A stretch of 64,000 bases of DNA, taken from the NCBI GenBank assembly GCA_947498645.1, contig CANMKS010000001.1, forward strand, positions 1,340,032-1,404,031, read 5' to 3'. The stretch's first letter is position 1. Each line of letters begins with the position of its first letter. Made by a program: the position numbers and the translations under genes. Below are positions 14,258 to 23,157 of this stretch, in pieces. Below the pieces are notes generated by a model that did not search any database, was not told the DNA's origin, and worked only from the letters and a program-made list of their open reading frames with translations. This DNA comes from an uncultured Paracoccaceae bacterium (GTDB taxonomy: Bacteria; Pseudomonadota; Alphaproteobacteria; Rhodobacterales; Rhodobacteraceae).

Positions 14258-15802
14258 ATGCAAAATAGACTTGTCGTCTTTACTGTCGCAATGGGAACTC
14301 AGTATTCGCTCCCGCAAATCGCGGATGCTGCCGACGCAGATTTCGTGTGCTTCACAGATCAAGAGGGGTTGGAGAGCGACGAGTGGGGAGTCAAAATTGT
14401 CCCCCCGATTTTTCCAGGGGATGCCCACCGAAGCTCTCGAGAGCAAAAGCTAAGGCCGCATCGGTATCTTGCGAACTACAAACGGTCAATCTACGTCGAC
14501 AGTCGTGTGGACTTACTGGAAGACCCTGAAGCGTTTTGGCAGTACTTGATTCCAAACGATGACACATTGTTCGGAGCGTTCCATCATTCGTTTAGGGACA
14601 CTGTAGTGGATGAGTTCCTTGCAGTCTCTAAGGCCAAGTTAGAACATCAATCGCGCCTAGACGAACATCAGGAAGCAATGGCCCTTCATTTCCCAGATGT
14701 CCTGAACGCCAAACCGGTCTGGGGAGGTGTATTGGCACGAAGGCACAATGCGATCGATTGCATGGCCGCGATGGAAGTTTGGTTTGCGAATGTCTTGCGC
14801 TACTCGCGCAGGGACCAATTATCACTGCCTCTTGCTTTGGAAGTGTTCTCCGAAGAGCAAAAGAACATCATTGCAAGTGATATCAAGAACTCAGCATTCC
14901 ATCGTTGGCGCAGTGCACCAAAGATCCGTCCAGCCAACTACACGGTTCAGGATGCAATGGGGGCGTCAGAACCGGGTGCGATTGTGCGAGAGAATTCGCT
15001 TTTTGAAGGGCAATTGTCCGCAGCGATCTCTAGGATGAAGGGAGTTTTTGGGGCCGATCGACGTGGTGCAGTTGATATTCCCAAAGGCACCCAGAAAATA
15101 GACTATGGATATGACGAAGAAAGGGACCTGTTCTTTGCTAAGGATAAGACCGATTCTGAGTTGGTGTATGTTTCAGACCGAAAGCGCCTTTCGCTCTACG
15201 CCAAGGGCACAGCACATAGGCAGAGTTGGTTAGTCTCCGACTACCGTTTACCGCCTGATCTTGTCGATCCGGGCGATGTCGTTATCGACGTTGGCGCGAA
15301 TATCGGCGAACTCGGCCGCTGGGTCGAGTCGAACCAAGGGTTCTATGTTGCGTTTGAGCCAGACCCGCATGCTCATCGCGCACTTGGAAGCAATGTCGCC
15401 TCCAACCACATCTTTGATGTGGCCCTCAGTGATGAGAACGGAACCGCAGAGTTTTACCTTAGTACGTCTACTGCCGACTCAAGCCTGTTCAAGCCTGCAA
15501 ATACAGACGCCGTCGTTTCCGTACGAAAGGCGACACTCGATTCATTCCTAGTTGAAAAGAGGGTTGTCGGCCCAATCCGCCTTTTGAAAGTTGAAGCTGA
15601 AGGCATGGAGCCAGAAGTTCTTGCTGGAGCGGTTGAGACGCTCAAACGGACAGAATTTGTCGCCGTCGATGCTGGACCAGAGCGAGGTGGCGAGAACACG
15701 GTGAGCGAGGTCTTTCGCGCATTGATCGCAGCAGATTTTGAAGTCATAGACTGCTATTTGCTCCGTGGTACGTTTCTTTTCCAGAAATCTACGAAAACAT
15801 AA
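14258..15802 (+). CDS. Glycosyltransferase-like (DUF616/TOD1) + FkbM methyltransferase fusion
   Basis: The 514-residue protein has two domains. Residues about 1-230 resemble the DUF616/TOD1-MUCI70 glycosyltransferase-like domain (VVFTVAMG, SREQKLRPHRYL, then WGGVLARRHN). Residues about 330-510 are an FkbM-type SAM-dependent methyltransferase: VIDVGANIGELG is the SAM-binding loop and LLKVEAEGMEPEVLAGA is the family signature. The start at 14258 has AGAGGT upstream; an earlier ATG at 14228 lacks one. By eye, base and codon use is more A/T-rich than in the neighbouring translation genes, which fits later acquisition. A surface-polysaccharide role is inferred. Confidence 0.75.
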   Translation: MQNRLVVFTVAMGTQYSLPQIADAADADFVCFTDQEGLESDEWGVKIVPPIFPGDAHRSSREQKLRPHRYLANYKRSIYVDSRVDLLEDPEAFWQYLIPNDDTLFGAFHHSFRDTVVDEFLAVSKAKLEHQSRLDEHQEAMALHFPDVLNAKPVWGGVLARRHNAIDCMAAMEVWFANVLRYSRRDQLSLPLALEVFSEEQKNIIASDIKNSAFHRWRSAPKIRPANYTVQDAMGASEPGAIVRENSLFEGQLSAAISRMKGVFGADRRGAVDIPKGTQKIDYGYDEERDLFFAKDKTDSELVYVSDRKRLSLYAKGTAHRQSWLVSDYRLPPDLVDPGDVVIDVGANIGELGRWVESNQGFYVAFEPDPHAHRALGSNVASNHIFDVALSDENGTAEFYLSTSTADSSLFKPANTDAVVSVRKATLDSFLVEKRVVGPIRLLKVEAEGMEPEVLAGAVETLKRTEFVAVDAGPERGGENTVSEVFRALIAADFEVIDCYLLRGTFLFQKSTKT

Positions 15803-15815
15803 GAGAGGGACGTTC

Positions 15816-16003
15816 GGCTTGGCCTCATTAGGCCTCCTTACACCACTCCGACGTCCCCTATTGTATTCCAACATGGGCATATGTCGCGTGCTCTTGATAC
15901 GCTGGGCATCAGTGTTGCCACGGTCAAAGATCATGTGCATGCCATCCTTCAACGGTTGCAGCTTCCATCACGAGGGGCTGTAATAGCCGCCGCGCGGTCC
16001 TAA
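15816..16003 (+). pseudogene. Remnant of a LuxR-family regulator (GerE HTH)
   Basis: Translation of 15881-16003 gives SRALDTLGISVATVKDHVHA, then ILQRLQLPSRGAVIAAARS and a stop, a clear C-terminal LuxR/GerE helix-turn-helix. The matching upstream part (LTPLRRPLLYSNMG, about 15837-15878) is in a different frame, so there is a frameshift near 15871-15880. No receiver or sensor domain is present. This is the decayed tail of a regulator gene. It fills most of the 277-bp gap between its neighbours. Confidence 0.65.
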
Positions 16004-16079
16004 GAAGAACGTAAGCCTCGCCGCAAATTGACACAATCCATCCAAAGATGGGGATACCCCAATCGGAGACCCAAGACAT

Positions 16080-16739
16080 ATGCCTTTCCCTGCCGCTGAT
16101 ATCCTTCATCCTGTCACCCTTCCTGATGGCACAATGCACAAAGGGAACGTCTTTTTGAATGCTGCGATCACCCATCCGAATTGGAGCATTGGTGACTACA
16201 CTTATGCCAATGACTTCGATCCACCAGAAACCCCCGAGGGCTGGGCCGGGCGGCTGGCTCCATATCTGTTCCCGATCGCGACGGACCGCATCATCATCGG
16301 CAAGTTCGGTCAGATAGCCCATGGCGTGAGATTTATCACCGATGGAGCAAACCACGCGCGGGAGGGCTTTTCTACCTTCCCCTTTGCCATTCACCAGCCT
16401 GAGCGCTTTGCGGACTATCCCAAGACCCTTCGCTCGGGTCGCGACATTCGGATCGGTCATGACGTCTGGATCGGAACAGAGGCGCGGATCATGGCCGGGG
16501 CAGAAATTGGCAATGGTGTGATCATCGGTGCGGGGGCGGTGGTGACAGGCCAGGTTCCTGACTATGCCATTGTTGCTGGAAACCGCGCCACCATACAGCG
16601 GATGCGTTTTAATGATGCGACAATTGAAAAGCTCAATCAGATCGCGTGGTGGGACTGGGATATCGCTCATATTCTGGAGCATGAGACCGCGATTACAGGT
16701 GCTGATCTTGCCGCACTTACGCGCGCCTCAGAGCTTTAG
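16080..16739 (+). CDS. CatB/Vat-type hexapeptide O-acetyltransferase
   Basis: The 219-residue left-handed beta-helix protein belongs to the xenobiotic acetyltransferase-like group. Hexapeptide repeats are visible in the stretch IGHDVWIGTEARIMAGAEIG and continue into NGVIIGAGAVVTGQVPDYAIVAGN. The C-terminal RMRFNDATIEKLNQIAWWDW matches the family tail. The probable reaction is acetyl-CoA-dependent O-acetylation of a small hydroxylated molecule or sugar; the substrate is unknown. Its 3' end overlaps the convergent DUF374 gene by 4 bp. Confidence 0.85.
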   Translation: MPFPAADILHPVTLPDGTMHKGNVFLNAAITHPNWSIGDYTYANDFDPPETPEGWAGRLAPYLFPIATDRIIIGKFGQIAHGVRFITDGANHAREGFSTFPFAIHQPERFADYPKTLRSGRDIRIGHDVWIGTEARIMAGAEIGNGVIIGAGAVVTGQVPDYAIVAGNRATIQRMRFNDATIEKLNQIAWWDWDIAHILEHETAITGADLAALTRASEL

Positions 16740-17428
16740 GGCCCCGGCGCCACGCCCGCCAATGCATCAGCCCGATGGGCCGCATCTGTCAGCGCGTGTT
16801 GCAGGTTTCTGCGCAGCATTTCGATCTCATCATCCGTCATTTTGCGCGACGCTGACAATCCTCCGGCCCGCCGGAATACATAGGCCCCGTTGCCAAAAGG
16901 TTTTGGCACCATCATCTGATCCCACGACGACAACCTGCGCGACTTGCTGGTAGAGAATGCATAGCAAAACACCGGCAGGCCCGTCGCCCGCGCCCATTCA
17001 AGCGGAGCGTCCTTGACCAAAAGCGCGGGGCCCAGTGGCCCGTCGCCGGTCATGCCGATGCTGACTCCTTCCTTGACCCGCCGCAAGACGGTGCGTGACG
17101 CCGCACGGTTGGACAGCTTGCGCGACATTTCCATTGGTTGCAGGCCGACGCGGCGCTGCAACGCGCCCGACACGCGCCCGATGGGGGATTTGTCGTAGAG
17201 GCTGGACAGAGGAGCTGCATCGACTGGCCAATGCAGTGCGCCCATCACCGACCGGCTGTGCCACATCACCAGCAGTACGGGGCCACCATCAAGGGCCGTC
17301 TTGAGGTCGTCCAGCCCCTCGACCTGCCAAGACGTCGTGCGATTGCAGAACGCCAAATAGCCCCCGGCAATGCGCGCCAGAAGGGCGGCAAGAAATTCAG
17401 ATGTCTCGATCCGTTTGCGCAAGGACAT
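16736..17428 (-). CDS. Lysophospholipid acyltransferase-family protein (DUF374)
   Basis: The product of about 230 residues starts MSLRKRIETSEF; a longer start at 17491 adds 21 residues with no conserved feature. VLLVMWHSRSVMGALHW holds the H-x-R type active-site block of DUF374 acyltransferases, and GMTGDGPLGPALLVKDAPLEWARATGLPV is the second conserved block. Proteins of this family resemble lipid A and lysophospholipid acyltransferases and act at the inner membrane. The exact lipid substrate is unknown. Confidence 0.82.
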   Translation of the reverse strand: MSLRKRIETSEFLAALLARIAGGYLAFCNRTTSWQVEGLDDLKTALDGGPVLLVMWHSRSVMGALHWPVDAAPLSSLYDKSPIGRVSGALQRRVGLQPMEMSRKLSNRAASRTVLRRVKEGVSIGMTGDGPLGPALLVKDAPLEWARATGLPVFCYAFSTSKSRRLSSWDQMMVPKPFGNGAYVFRRAGGLSASRKMTDDEIEMLRRNLQHALTDAAHRADALAGVAPGP

Positions 17429-17555
17429 GAGCGTCGGTGGGCCTTTGGTGAAGTATTGCGCTTCTGTTGTCGCATTTCTGGACCTGAACACAAGTGTGCC
17501 GCACTTATCCCCCTTGATCCCGCTTTGGTTTCAGACTAACCCGACACCCGGTCGT

Positions 17556-17631
<76 letters not shown>

Positions 17632-17674
17632 GACCAGATCACCGACCGACGCAGCCGGAGGATCATCGTCAGCC

Positions 17675-18556
17675 ATGACCGACCGCCCGCTCTCTGTCGC
17701 GTTCCATATCGGTGTTCACAAAACCGCCACCTCCCATTTGCAAGATGCGCTTGGCACTGCCCGCGAGGCGATGCGCGCTGATGGTGTGCGCTACTTTGGG
17801 CCTGACGCGTTCCGCTTGCCCGGCCGGGCGATCCCGGCCTTGTTTGGGCTGCGCAGCAAAACGACAGCGCCTCACCCTCCTGCGGTCGCGCGTCTGGCGC
17901 GTCTGGCCACGGACGGCCACCGGGTTGTGATCAGCGAAGAGAACTTCATCGGGTCGCTTAATCCGGCAAAGGGTGTGCGTGAAAAGCCGCGTTATGCCTC
18001 CGCTGCGCGCCGATTGAACGGTTTGGCCGAAGCAATGGGACAGCAGATGGACGTCTTTGTAGCGCTGCGCCGTCCGACGACATTCATCAACTCGGCCTAT
18101 TGTCAGTCCCTGTTCGGTGGCAACTTCGGCCCGGTTGCGACCTATCTGGCGCAGAACGGGCCTGCCGATGTCGATTGGCACACCATGATCAAGGATATCG
18201 CCGATGCGCCCCATATCCGGCAGATCATCGTTTGGCGGTACGAGGATTATGCTTCGCTTTTCAAGCCGATCACGCAGGTCCTTGTTGGCGCGCAGGCCGC
18301 CAGCCATCTGATGCCCTCCGAACGCCGGATCAATCGCGGTTTGTCTGCGGCGGCAGTGGCAGACGTCCTGCACCGCCAACGACACGGTGCAATTGATCTG
18401 CCTGCGACTGAGGCACGTTCCATGCTGTCAGTGGATCACGGCTATCCTGCCTTTGACGCATTCACGGCAGAGGAACACGCGGCAAGCGAAGCGGCCTATG
18501 CTGCGCAATTCGAACGGATTGCCGCACTGCCGGGTGTCACGGTGCTGCGCCCTTAG
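17675..18556 (+). CDS. Sulfotransferase-like P-loop protein
   Basis: The 293-residue protein opens with FHIGVHKTATSHLQDAL, the PAPS 5'-phosphosulfate-binding loop pattern of sulfotransferases. VFVALRRPTTFINSAYCQSL at about residues 128-147 fits the 3'-phosphate-binding segment. It probably transfers sulfate from PAPS to an unknown acceptor, or is a divergent relative. It sits between tRNA-Trp and secE, an unusual insertion point, and may share the tRNA promoter. The specific substrate cannot be deduced. Confidence 0.7.
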   Translation: MTDRPLSVAFHIGVHKTATSHLQDALGTAREAMRADGVRYFGPDAFRLPGRAIPALFGLRSKTTAPHPPAVARLARLATDGHRVVISEENFIGSLNPAKGVREKPRYASAARRLNGLAEAMGQQMDVFVALRRPTTFINSAYCQSLFGGNFGPVATYLAQNGPADVDWHTMIKDIADAPHIRQIIVWRYEDYASLFKPITQVLVGAQAASHLMPSERRINRGLSAAAVADVLHRQRHGAIDLPATEARSMLSVDHGYPAFDAFTAEEHAASEAAYAAQFERIAALPGVTVLRP

Positions 18557-18656
18557 CCCCCCGTGCCGCAGAAGTGTTTGACGGCGGGCCATCCACCCTT
18601 GAATTTACATGCCGTTGCCCGTATGTGCCTCTTGTTTTGATAAAGGACAAACCGTC

Positions 18657-18857
18657 ATGGCCATCGCCAACCCCGTCAAGTTTATCCAAGAAGTCCGCTC
18701 GGAGGTGTCCAAGGTCGTTTGGCCGACCCGCCGCGAGGTTCTTTTGACGACCGTGATGGTCTTTATCATGGCCGCATTGACAGCGATCTTCTTTTCCATC
18801 GTTGATTTGCTGATCCGCACGGGTTTGACGGGCGTTCTGACGTACTTTGGCGGCTAA
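18657..18857 (+). CDS. secE: Preprotein translocase subunit SecE
   Basis: The 66-residue single-span form of SecE is typical of alphaproteobacteria. FIQEVRSEVSKVVWPTRREV is the amphipathic cytoplasmic helix signature, followed by one membrane segment (about residues 28-50). The start at 18657 has AAAGGA upstream and removes 16 spurious residues of a longer open frame. SecE stabilises SecY in the inner membrane. nusG follows after a 183-bp spacer with a large hairpin. Confidence 0.96.
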   Translation: MAIANPVKFIQEVRSEVSKVVWPTRREVLLTTVMVFIMAALTAIFFSIVDLLIRTGLTGVLTYFGG

Positions 18858-18919
18858 CAGCGCGGAATCGTACCGCCCCTCTTGAAAACATCCGGTGGCA
18901 ACGGTAAGAGCCAACAACT

Positions 18920-18972
18920 TCCCGAAAATGGCGTGCTGCGAATCGAGTTGCACGCCGCTTTTATTTTCGGGA
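18920..18972 (+). promoter_or_regulatory. Nested hairpin in the secE-nusG spacer (possible attenuator)
   Basis: Outer arms TCCCGAAAAT (18920-18929) and ATTTTCGGGA (18963-18972) enclose inner arms GGCGTGC (18930-18936) and GCACGCC (18950-18956). The inner stem is followed by GCTTTTATTTT and so also resembles an intrinsic terminator. The two foldings compete, because the outer 3' arm uses the U-rich tract. The element is 69 bp ahead of nusG. Confidence 0.6.
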
Positions 18973-19040
18973 CTGGCGCGCCGCGCTGGTAAAATGGAAA
19001 CTGGCCCGCGCTGGGCCGCGACGACAAGGTGCTCTGACAG

Positions 19041-19571
19041 ATGGCCAAACGGTGGTATTCGGTAAGCGTTCTTTCAAACTTCGAAAAGAAGATTGCAGAG
19101 GCGATTACAACCAAAGCAGAAGAGCAGGGGCTGTCGGAGCAGATTGATGAGGTTCTGGTTCCGACCGAAGAAGTCATCGAAATTCGCCGCAACAAGAAAG
19201 TCACTGCCGAGCGCCGCTTCATGCCCGGCTATGTGCTGGTCCATATGGAAATGTCCGATGAGGGCTATCACCTGATCAACTCGATCAACCGCGTCACCGG
19301 CTTTCTTGGCCCACAGGGCCGCCCGATGCCGATGCGCGATGCCGAAGTGCAGGCCATCCTCGGCCGCGTGCAGGAAGGCGAAGATGCGCCACGCACGCTG
19401 ATCCACTTCGAGATTGGCGAGAAGATCAAGGTGAACGACGGGCCGTTCGAAGATTTCGACGGCATGGTCGAGGAAGTGGACGAAGAGAACCAGCGCCTGA
19501 AGGTGACTGTGTCGATCTTTGGCCGCGAAACCCCGGTCGAATTGGAATTCACGCAGGTTAGCAAACAGTAA
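19041..19571 (+). CDS. nusG: Transcription termination/antitermination factor NusG
   Basis: The 176-residue protein has the NGN domain ([20 protein letters not shown], then [12 protein letters not shown]) and a C-terminal KOW domain ([20 protein letters not shown]). It binds RNA polymerase and links it to Rho, or to S10 on the leading ribosome. AAGGTG precedes the ATG. It lies in the normal secE-nusG-rplK order. Confidence 0.98.
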   Translation: MAKRWYSVSVLSNFEKKIAEAITTKAEEQGLSEQIDEVLVPTEEVIEIRRNKKVTAERRFMPGYVLVHMEMSDEGYHLINSINRVTGFLGPQGRPMPMRDAEVQAILGRVQEGEDAPRTLIHFEIGEKIKVNDGPFEDFDGMVEEVDEENQRLKVTVSIFGRETPVELEFTQVSKQ

Positions 19572-19633
19572 CCTTCGTGTTCAGACGTGGGAGGGGCGAC
19601 CCTAACCACGGCATAACCGCCCATTAGGGCAAT

Positions 19634-19657
19634 GTAGGATGGGCCATCGCCCATCGC
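19634..19657. repeat. Palindromic repeat in the rplK leader
   Basis: GTAGGATGGGCCATCGCCCATC forms a 7-bp stem (GATGGGC with GCCCATC) ending about 20 bp before the rplK ATG. It resembles the GTAGGGTGGG units near tuf. The leader is also where L1 autoregulation would be expected to act; I cannot identify an L1 site with certainty. Confidence 0.5.
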
Positions 19658-19675
19658 TGGAAAAGGAGAGGCCCC

Positions 19676-20101
19676 ATGGCCAAGAAGATTATGGGTACGC
19701 TCAAGCTGCAGGTTCCTGCAGGTGCGGCAAACCCGTCCCCCCCTGTCGGTCCTGCGCTGGGTCAGCGCGGCATCAACATCATGGAATTCTGTAAAGCGTT
19801 CAACGCCAAGACAGAAGACATGGAAAAGAATGCCCCATGCCCAACCGTCATTACCTACTATCAGGACAAGTCCTTTACGATGGAAATCAAGACGCCACCT
19901 GCGTCTTATTACATCAAGAAAGCGGCAAAGCTGAAATCCGGCTCTAAAGAGCCAGGCAAGTCTGTTGCAGGTTCCATCACCGGCAAGCAGGTCCGTGAAA
20001 TCGCAGAAGCCAAGATGAAGGACCTCAACGCGACGTCCATCGAAGGCGCTATGTTGATCATCGCGGGTTCTGCCCGCTCTATGGGCATCGAGGTGAAGTA
20101 A
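19676..20101 (+). CDS. rplK: 50S ribosomal protein L11
   Basis: The 141-residue L11 has [20 protein letters not shown] near the N-terminus and the rRNA-binding C-terminal domain ending [20 protein letters not shown]. It forms the GTPase-associated stalk base. A strong AAAAGGAGAGG ribosome-binding site precedes the start. The stop overlaps the rplA start (TAATG), which indicates translational coupling. Confidence 0.98.
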   Translation: MAKKIMGTLKLQVPAGAANPSPPVGPALGQRGINIMEFCKAFNAKTEDMEKNAPCPTVITYYQDKSFTMEIKTPPASYYIKKAAKLKSGSKEPGKSVAGSITGKQVREIAEAKMKDLNATSIEGAMLIIAGSARSMGIEVK

Positions 20102-20802
20102 TGGCAAAGTTTGGTAAGCGTACAACTGCGGCCCGCGCCGCATTCGAAGGCAAGCACAACGTATCCGTTGCAGAAGCCGCATCCCTGGTCAAAGACAACG
20201 CCAAGGCGAAGTTTGACGAAAGCATCGAAATCGCGATGACACTGGGCGTTGATCCACGCCACGCTGACCAGATGGTCCGTGGTACTGTTTCATTGCCGCA
20301 TGGCACAGGCAAAACTGTCCGCGTTGCTGTCTTCGCCCGTGGTGAAAAAGCTGATGAAGCAAAAGCAGCCGGTGCAGATATCGTCGGTGCAGAAGACCTG
20401 ATGGAAACTGTTCAAGGCGGTACAATCGATTTTGATCGTTGCATCGCCACACCTGACATGATGGCCGTTGTTGGCCGCCTTGGTAAGGTGCTGGGTCCAC
20501 GCAACCTGATGCCAAACCCACGTGTTGGCACGGTGACGATGGACGTTAAGGAAGCTGTTGAAGCTGCCAAGGGCGGTCAGGTGCAGTTCAAGGCAGAAAA
20601 AGCTGGCGTGGTTCACGCTGGTATCGGCAAGGCGTCGTTCTCTGCGCAGCAGATCGAAGAGAACATGAAAGCCTTCGTTGATGCGGTCAGCAAAGCAAAG
20701 CCAGCAGGCGCCAAGGGTACCTACATGAAGAAGATCGCAGTGAGCTCTACAATGGGCCCAGGTGTTTCAATCGACGTAGCCTCAGCGACTGGCAACGCAT
20801 AA
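20101..20802 (+). CDS. rplA: 50S ribosomal protein L1
   Basis: The 233-residue L1 has the standard two-domain layout, with [20 protein letters not shown] as the central signature and [20 protein letters not shown] at the C-terminus. L1 binds 23S rRNA at the exit stalk and in many bacteria represses its own L11-L1 message. A terminator follows directly, and rplJ-rplL are not adjacent as they are in most proteobacteria. Confidence 0.98.
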   Translation: MAKFGKRTTAARAAFEGKHNVSVAEAASLVKDNAKAKFDESIEIAMTLGVDPRHADQMVRGTVSLPHGTGKTVRVAVFARGEKADEAKAAGADIVGAEDLMETVQGGTIDFDRCIATPDMMAVVGRLGKVLGPRNLMPNPRVGTVTMDVKEAVEAAKGGQVQFKAEKAGVVHAGIGKASFSAQQIEENMKAFVDAVSKAKPAGAKGTYMKKIAVSSTMGPGVSIDVASATGNA

Positions 20803-20827
20803 ATTCTCGCATCATCTGTTGCGAGAG

Positions 20828-20856
20828 ACGGCAGGCCAAATTGGCCTGCCGTTTTT
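20828..20856 (+). terminator. Intrinsic terminator after rplA
   Basis: A 10-bp stem of ACGGCAGGCC and GGCCTGCCGT with an AAATT loop and a T5 tract lies 26 bp after the rplA stop. It isolates rplKA from the tup genes. Confidence 0.92.
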
Positions 20857-20951
20857 GTTTCTGGGTGTTTTTAAGCCGTTTCCGGCTTGTCTTTTTCGTC
20901 AAAAAGCTGAACCTTTGTTTATCCGGCAGCAAAGGCAAGTGCGGCACTTTC

Positions 20952-21656
20952 ATGTTCGAACTGATAGAAGGCCTGAAGGCTGCGTTCCGGCTGGTGATTA
21001 CCTTCGATCCAGAATTGTGGGAGATCAGTTTGCGGTCGCTGCGTGTGACGCTGACCGCTCTGTTGATCGCTTCGCTTATTGCGATGCCATTGGGCACCTA
21101 CCTTGCGGTGCAGCGGTTCCGATACCGCAGGTTTGTCATTGCAATCATCAATGCGCTGATGGGTTTGCCGCCCGTCGTTGTCGGACTGATCGTCTATATT
21201 TTGTTGTCACGCAGCGGCCCGTTTGGTGTGTTCAACCTGCTGTTTACGCCCACGGCAATGATCATAGCGCAGGTGGTCATCATTACACCTTTGATCGCAT
21301 CAATTGCGCATCAAGCCATGCGCGAGCTTTGGGCCGAATATCATGATCTGCTGATCTCGCTGAATACGACCAAGACTCAACGCATTCGCACATTGATCTG
21401 GGACGGGCGACGCAACTTGCTGACGGCTGCGCTTGCTGGCTTTGGACGGGCCATCGGAGAGGTGGGCGCGATCATGATCGTTGGCGGTAACATCGACAAT
21501 GTGACGCGCGTTCTGACAACGGCAATAGCCCTAGAAACGGGCAAGGGTGACTTTGCTTTGGCGCTTGGCCTTGGCTTTGTGCTGATCGGCATTGCGGTGG
21601 TGGTCAACATCGCGATTCATGCCCTTTCGCGCACCGAACGGGAGGGGCGCTGGTGA
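20952..21656 (+). CDS. tupB: Tungstate ABC transporter permease (TupB-like)
   Basis: The 234-residue permease has five or six membrane segments. The coupling-loop signature EAA-like region reads NLLTAALAGFGRAIGEVGAIMIVGG. The start at 20952 (MFELIEGLKAAFRL) is chosen because the 37 upstream in-frame residues overlap the terminator region and are not conserved-looking. Assignment to Tup rather than Mod rests on the TupB-type sequence and the binding protein encoded last. It overlaps the ATPase gene by 4 bp. The likely role is to feed the cofactor of the neighbouring formate dehydrogenase. Confidence 0.85.
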   Translation: MFELIEGLKAAFRLVITFDPELWEISLRSLRVTLTALLIASLIAMPLGTYLAVQRFRYRRFVIAIINALMGLPPVVVGLIVYILLSRSGPFGVFNLLFTPTAMIIAQVVIITPLIASIAHQAMRELWAEYHDLLISLNTTKTQRIRTLIWDGRRNLLTAALAGFGRAIGEVGAIMIVGGNIDNVTRVLTTAIALETGKGDFALALGLGFVLIGIAVVVNIAIHALSRTEREGRW

Positions 21657-22357
21657 GTGGGATGTTTCCTTTGACCCTGAATCAGGTGGTCGTGCGACGG
21701 CGCGGGAAGGTTGTCATCGGTCCAGTGGACCTGACAGTTGATCAAGGCGGGCCTTTGATTGTCATGGGGCCAAACGGGTCTGGCAAAACCACGCTGTTGC
21801 GGGTCATGCACGGTGTCGAACGCATTAATGCCGGCGCGATCAACTGGGCACAAGAACACCCGGAAAAACATGCATTCGTGTTCCAGTCGCCGATCATCAT
21901 GCGCCGATCAGTGTTTGAAAACCTTGCCTATCCACTGCGCCTCTTGCGCCGCCCCAAGAACGAGATATCGGACGCGGTCAATCACTGGATCACGCGCATT
22001 GGCCTTGAAAACAAAGGTGCAACCTCTGCTTCGCGCCTATCAGGTGGAGAGCGGCAAAAACTGGCTCTTGCGCGGGCTTTGATCCGCAAGCCTGATGTCC
22101 TGTTCCTTGACGAGCCCTGTGCCAATCTTGACGGTCGCGCCACCCGCGAGATTGAAGCGTTGCTGCAAGAAACCGCGGCCGCTGGGACCCGGCTGATCAT
22201 GTCGACACATGATATGGGTCAGGCGCGTCGGCTTGCCCAGGAGATTGTCTTTATGCTTGGTGGCAAGGTACATGAAACCGGTGATGCGCAGGTCGCATTT
22301 ACGCAACCAAAAACCGCGGAATTCGCCGCATTCCAAAGAGGGGATATCGTCACATGA
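21653..22357 (+). CDS. tupC: Tungstate ABC transporter ATPase (TupC-like)
   Basis: The 234-residue ATPase has Walker A GPNGSGKT at residues 39-46, signature LSGGERQKLALARAL and Walker B DVLFLDEPCANLDG. The GTG start at 21653 sits 4 bp inside tupB and has GGGAGGGG at good spacing; the next ATG (21662) is too far from it. It lacks the C-terminal TOBE/MOP domain found in many molybdate ModC proteins, which fits TupC. The gene overlaps tupA by 4 bp. Confidence 0.85.
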   Translation: MSGMFPLTLNQVVVRRRGKVVIGPVDLTVDQGGPLIVMGPNGSGKTTLLRVMHGVERINAGAINWAQEHPEKHAFVFQSPIIMRRSVFENLAYPLRLLRRPKNEISDAVNHWITRIGLENKGATSASRLSGGERQKLALARALIRKPDVLFLDEPCANLDGRATREIEALLQETAAAGTRLIMSTHDMGQARRLAQEIVFMLGGKVHETGDAQVAFTQPKTAEFAAFQRGDIVT

Positions 22358-23157
22358 AACAGATCCTGCCTGCGATCTTCGCCTTGTTTCTGGCGCAGCC
22401 CGGTGCCGCGGATGGGATGCGTATGGCTGTGACGACATCCTTCGACAACTCGGGGCTTTCTGATGTGCTGTTGCCGGTGATCCGCGAGGATACAGGCATT
22501 GACGTGCAGCTGTTGGTGGTCGGCACCGGTCAAGCGCTGCGCCTTGGAGAGGCGGGTGACGTTGATGCGGTGCTGGTTCACTCCCGCGCGGCAGAAGAGG
22601 CGTTTGTTGCCGCAGGTCACGGCACGCACCGGCGCGAGATCATGTATAATGATTTCGTTTTGATCGGCCCTGCCGATGACCCCGCCAGTATCGCCGACGC
22701 GCAAACCGCAGCAGAGGCCTTGCTGCGTATCGCGGCGGCGCAAGCCGCATTTGTAAGCCGGGGTGATGATAGCGGCACGCATAAGGCAGAGCTCAATATC
22801 TGGACCGATGCAGGGCTGGATACGGAAACCTTTGGCGCTTGGTATCGTCCTGTGGGGGCGGGCATGGGGGCCGCGCTCAACACCGCGTCGGCGATGCAAG
22901 CCTATGTTGTGTCAGACCGTGCAAGCTGGTTGAACTTTGGGAACACAGACGGTCTTGCCATGCTATTTTCCGGCGATCCGGCACTTTTCAACCAATATGC
23001 CTATTTGCCGGTGAATCCCGCCAAGAATGCCGCAATCAAACATCAAGAAGCGACCGCCCTCGAAGCATGGCTGACCAGTCCGCGTGCCGCTGATCTGATC
23101 AATGGCTACACAATCAATGGCGAAACATTGTTTGTCTTCAATGCGTCGCCTGAATGA
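22354..23157 (+). CDS. tupA: Tungstate-binding periplasmic protein (TupA-like)
   Basis: The 267-residue protein has a signal peptide of about 19 residues (MKQILPAIFALFLAQPGAAD). The oxyanion pocket elements VTTSFDNSGL and FVSRGDDSGTH match the TupA/PstS-like fold, where TTxS and SxxSGTH residues contact the anion. TupA proteins prefer tungstate over molybdate; the preference here is inferred. Its stop directly abuts the convergent DUF6505 gene, leaving no room for a conventional terminator. Confidence 0.83.
   Translation: MKQILPAIFALFLAQPGAADGMRMAVTTSFDNSGLSDVLLPVIREDTGIDVQLLVVGTGQALRLGEAGDVDAVLVHSRAAEEAFVAAGHGTHRREIMYNDFVLIGPADDPASIADAQTAAEALLRIAAAQAAFVSRGDDSGTHKAELNIWTDAGLDTETFGAWYRPVGAGMGAALNTASAMQAYVVSDRASWLNFGNTDGLAMLFSGDPALFNQYAYLPVNPAKNAAIKHQEATALEAWLTSPRAADLINGYTINGETLFVFNASPE

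Noticed and set aside
17514-17542. Possible promoter TTGATC-17-TAACCC before tRNA-Trp
   Set aside because: The -10 match is poor; not strong enough to list as a feature.
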